A stretch of 34,038 bases of DNA, taken from the NCBI GenBank assembly GCA_958430865.1, contig CAUDNR010000237.1:1-34038 (forward strand). Direction: 5' to 3'. This stretch comes from Entrophospora sp. SA101 (taxonomy: Eukaryota > Glomeromycota > Glomeromycetes > Entrophosporales > Entrophosporaceae). The translations under genes were made by a program, and so were the position numbers. Numbering within the stretch: the first letter of the stretch is position 1; every line of letters starts with the position of its first letter. The notes under the pieces are model-generated. The model was given only the letters and a program-made list of their open reading frames with translations. It was not told the origin of the DNA and did not search any database. Below, piece by piece: positions 33,065 to 34,038 of the stretch.

Positions 33065-34038
33065 AAAAAAATTTTTACGTTAATAAAAAGGTTGTTTCAT
33101 TTTTGTGTGTCTATTAGATAAAGAACAGAAGATATTATTCAATCATTTTTCAGTACGCTAGGCATTTCGCCATTAAATATTAAATGCTAATAATCACCAT
33201 GATAAATGTAACCAGGTTCAACAAAAATGTATAAAGGATGTCTTGTAAATTCAATACTGAATTAATCTGGACAAAGTTATAAAATTTTTGCCAAACGATG
33301 TTATTATCAACATTGTCTTCACTGTATGTGCAAAAGGATCGATTGACGCTCCTTCCTAGATAAACATAAAACAACAAATAAATGATCATCATTAGTTTAC
33401 TTCCATCGCATCATTTTCCTACGGACATCCCTGAGGTAAATTACTTACTAAACGTAATTCCACGGAAAAGTTTAGTTTAGTGCAACTTGCAAATATCTAC
33501 GTCATATATCATTTTGATAGTGCAGTAATATAAAGTAGAAATTAAATAAATGATGCAAAAAGTGCAAATTGTCTTTATATTTATAATTTACAAACCTACA
33601 TTAAGGACAACAGAAGCAGCAGGGCCTAAAGTATCACCATTAGGTAATCTATAGGCCCCCTTCAATAATTAAAAACGTTAAAAACGGTGTGATATTAGCA
33701 ACATGAAAAAAGAAACCTCAACACAACGCTTGCATAACGTACCTGGGAACTATAATAATAATGCCCAATCAAGTTCCTGTGGCAAACACCATATTTAAAA
33801 GCTGACCAGTAATGGTTGATCTAATATCAATTTTTTTATCGTGTAGGATAGCAACATTACAATTCGATGAACTATCAAGTAGTGGGTGACTTGGCAAGTC
33901 ACATATCAGTTTCCTTGCGAACTGGACTTGGAGTGTTATTTAGAGTTGACCTTGGATAAAATTTCATCCAGTAGAAGAATGATTAATATTAAGTGTGGAG
34001 GTGGGAAGACATTCGAAAGGTAATGTGTTTTTTCGACT
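33065..34038 (-). repeat. Block A, partial inverted copy (A3)
   Basis: Inverted match to 3376-4349, coordinates summing to 37414, continuing past the window end. No difference is seen from 33065 to 33967. Then three single-base differences occur at 33968, 34000 and 34019. The inner end lies at a poly-A/T tract exactly beside the N element's target site. The Uma2-like remnant is repeated here on the minus strand (about 33174-33934). Confidence 0.93.

Overview
The window looks like a piece of a large, repeat-rich, strongly AT-rich fungal nuclear genome. The recognisable genes are eukaryotic: TRAPP, Atg11, RNA polymerase II and SURF4/Erv29 components, split by short GT-AG introns. The repeat content and the BTB-BACK-TLDc, UvrD-like and hAT remnants fit an arbuscular mycorrhizal fungus of the Rhizophagus type. 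That assignment is inference from gene style, not from a database match.

The core (about 10.6-15.6 kb) carries ordinary single-copy genes. These are the 3' part of an ATG11-like selective-autophagy scaffold gene (minus strand, running into a 10-N gap at 12411-12420), a complete SURF4/ERV29 cargo-receptor gene (minus) and a complete RPB3 gene (plus, nine exons). The last two are divergent and share about 240 bp of upstream sequence. Just downstream is a decayed TRAPPC6/Trs33 gene (minus), part of which is tandemly repeated. A complete NIPA-type transporter gene (minus, six exons) lies at 24408-26041.

Everything else is layered duplication. Block A (about 5.6 kb) is present as a direct copy at 1-5618 and 26471-32057, and as a partial inverted copy at 33065-34038. 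Block B (2.4 kb: the 3' half of the NIPA gene, an hAT transposase remnant and the edge of a TIR element) is present at 5619-8016 and inverted at 23034-25431. The order is A1-B1> ... <B2-A2-(BTB pseudogene)-<A3. Several breakpoints fall in or beside small terminal-inverted-repeat elements: family M at 7936-8362, 16732-16920, 17559-17960, 21487-21840 and 22716-23114; family N at 4354-4485 and 30824-30955. A 182-bp piece of A also sits inside a UvrD-like pseudogene, flanked by a 202-bp direct duplication of its target. An M element next to a Trs33 exon fragment recurs as one unit with a constant left end at 21177 and 22406.

Pseudogenes include the 5'-truncated NIPA copy, two BTB-family remnants, a TLDc C-terminal tail, a UvrD-like helicase, a helix-hairpin-helix protein with in-frame stops, and a possible Uma2-like nuclease remnant. 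No CRISPR, rRNA or tRNA gene was seen. Long stretches of block A, 12421-13003, 19.1-20.1 kb and 21841-22405 hold nothing I can assign. The near-perfect identity of the long repeats means either very recent duplication or an assembly problem, and raw long reads are needed to tell which.
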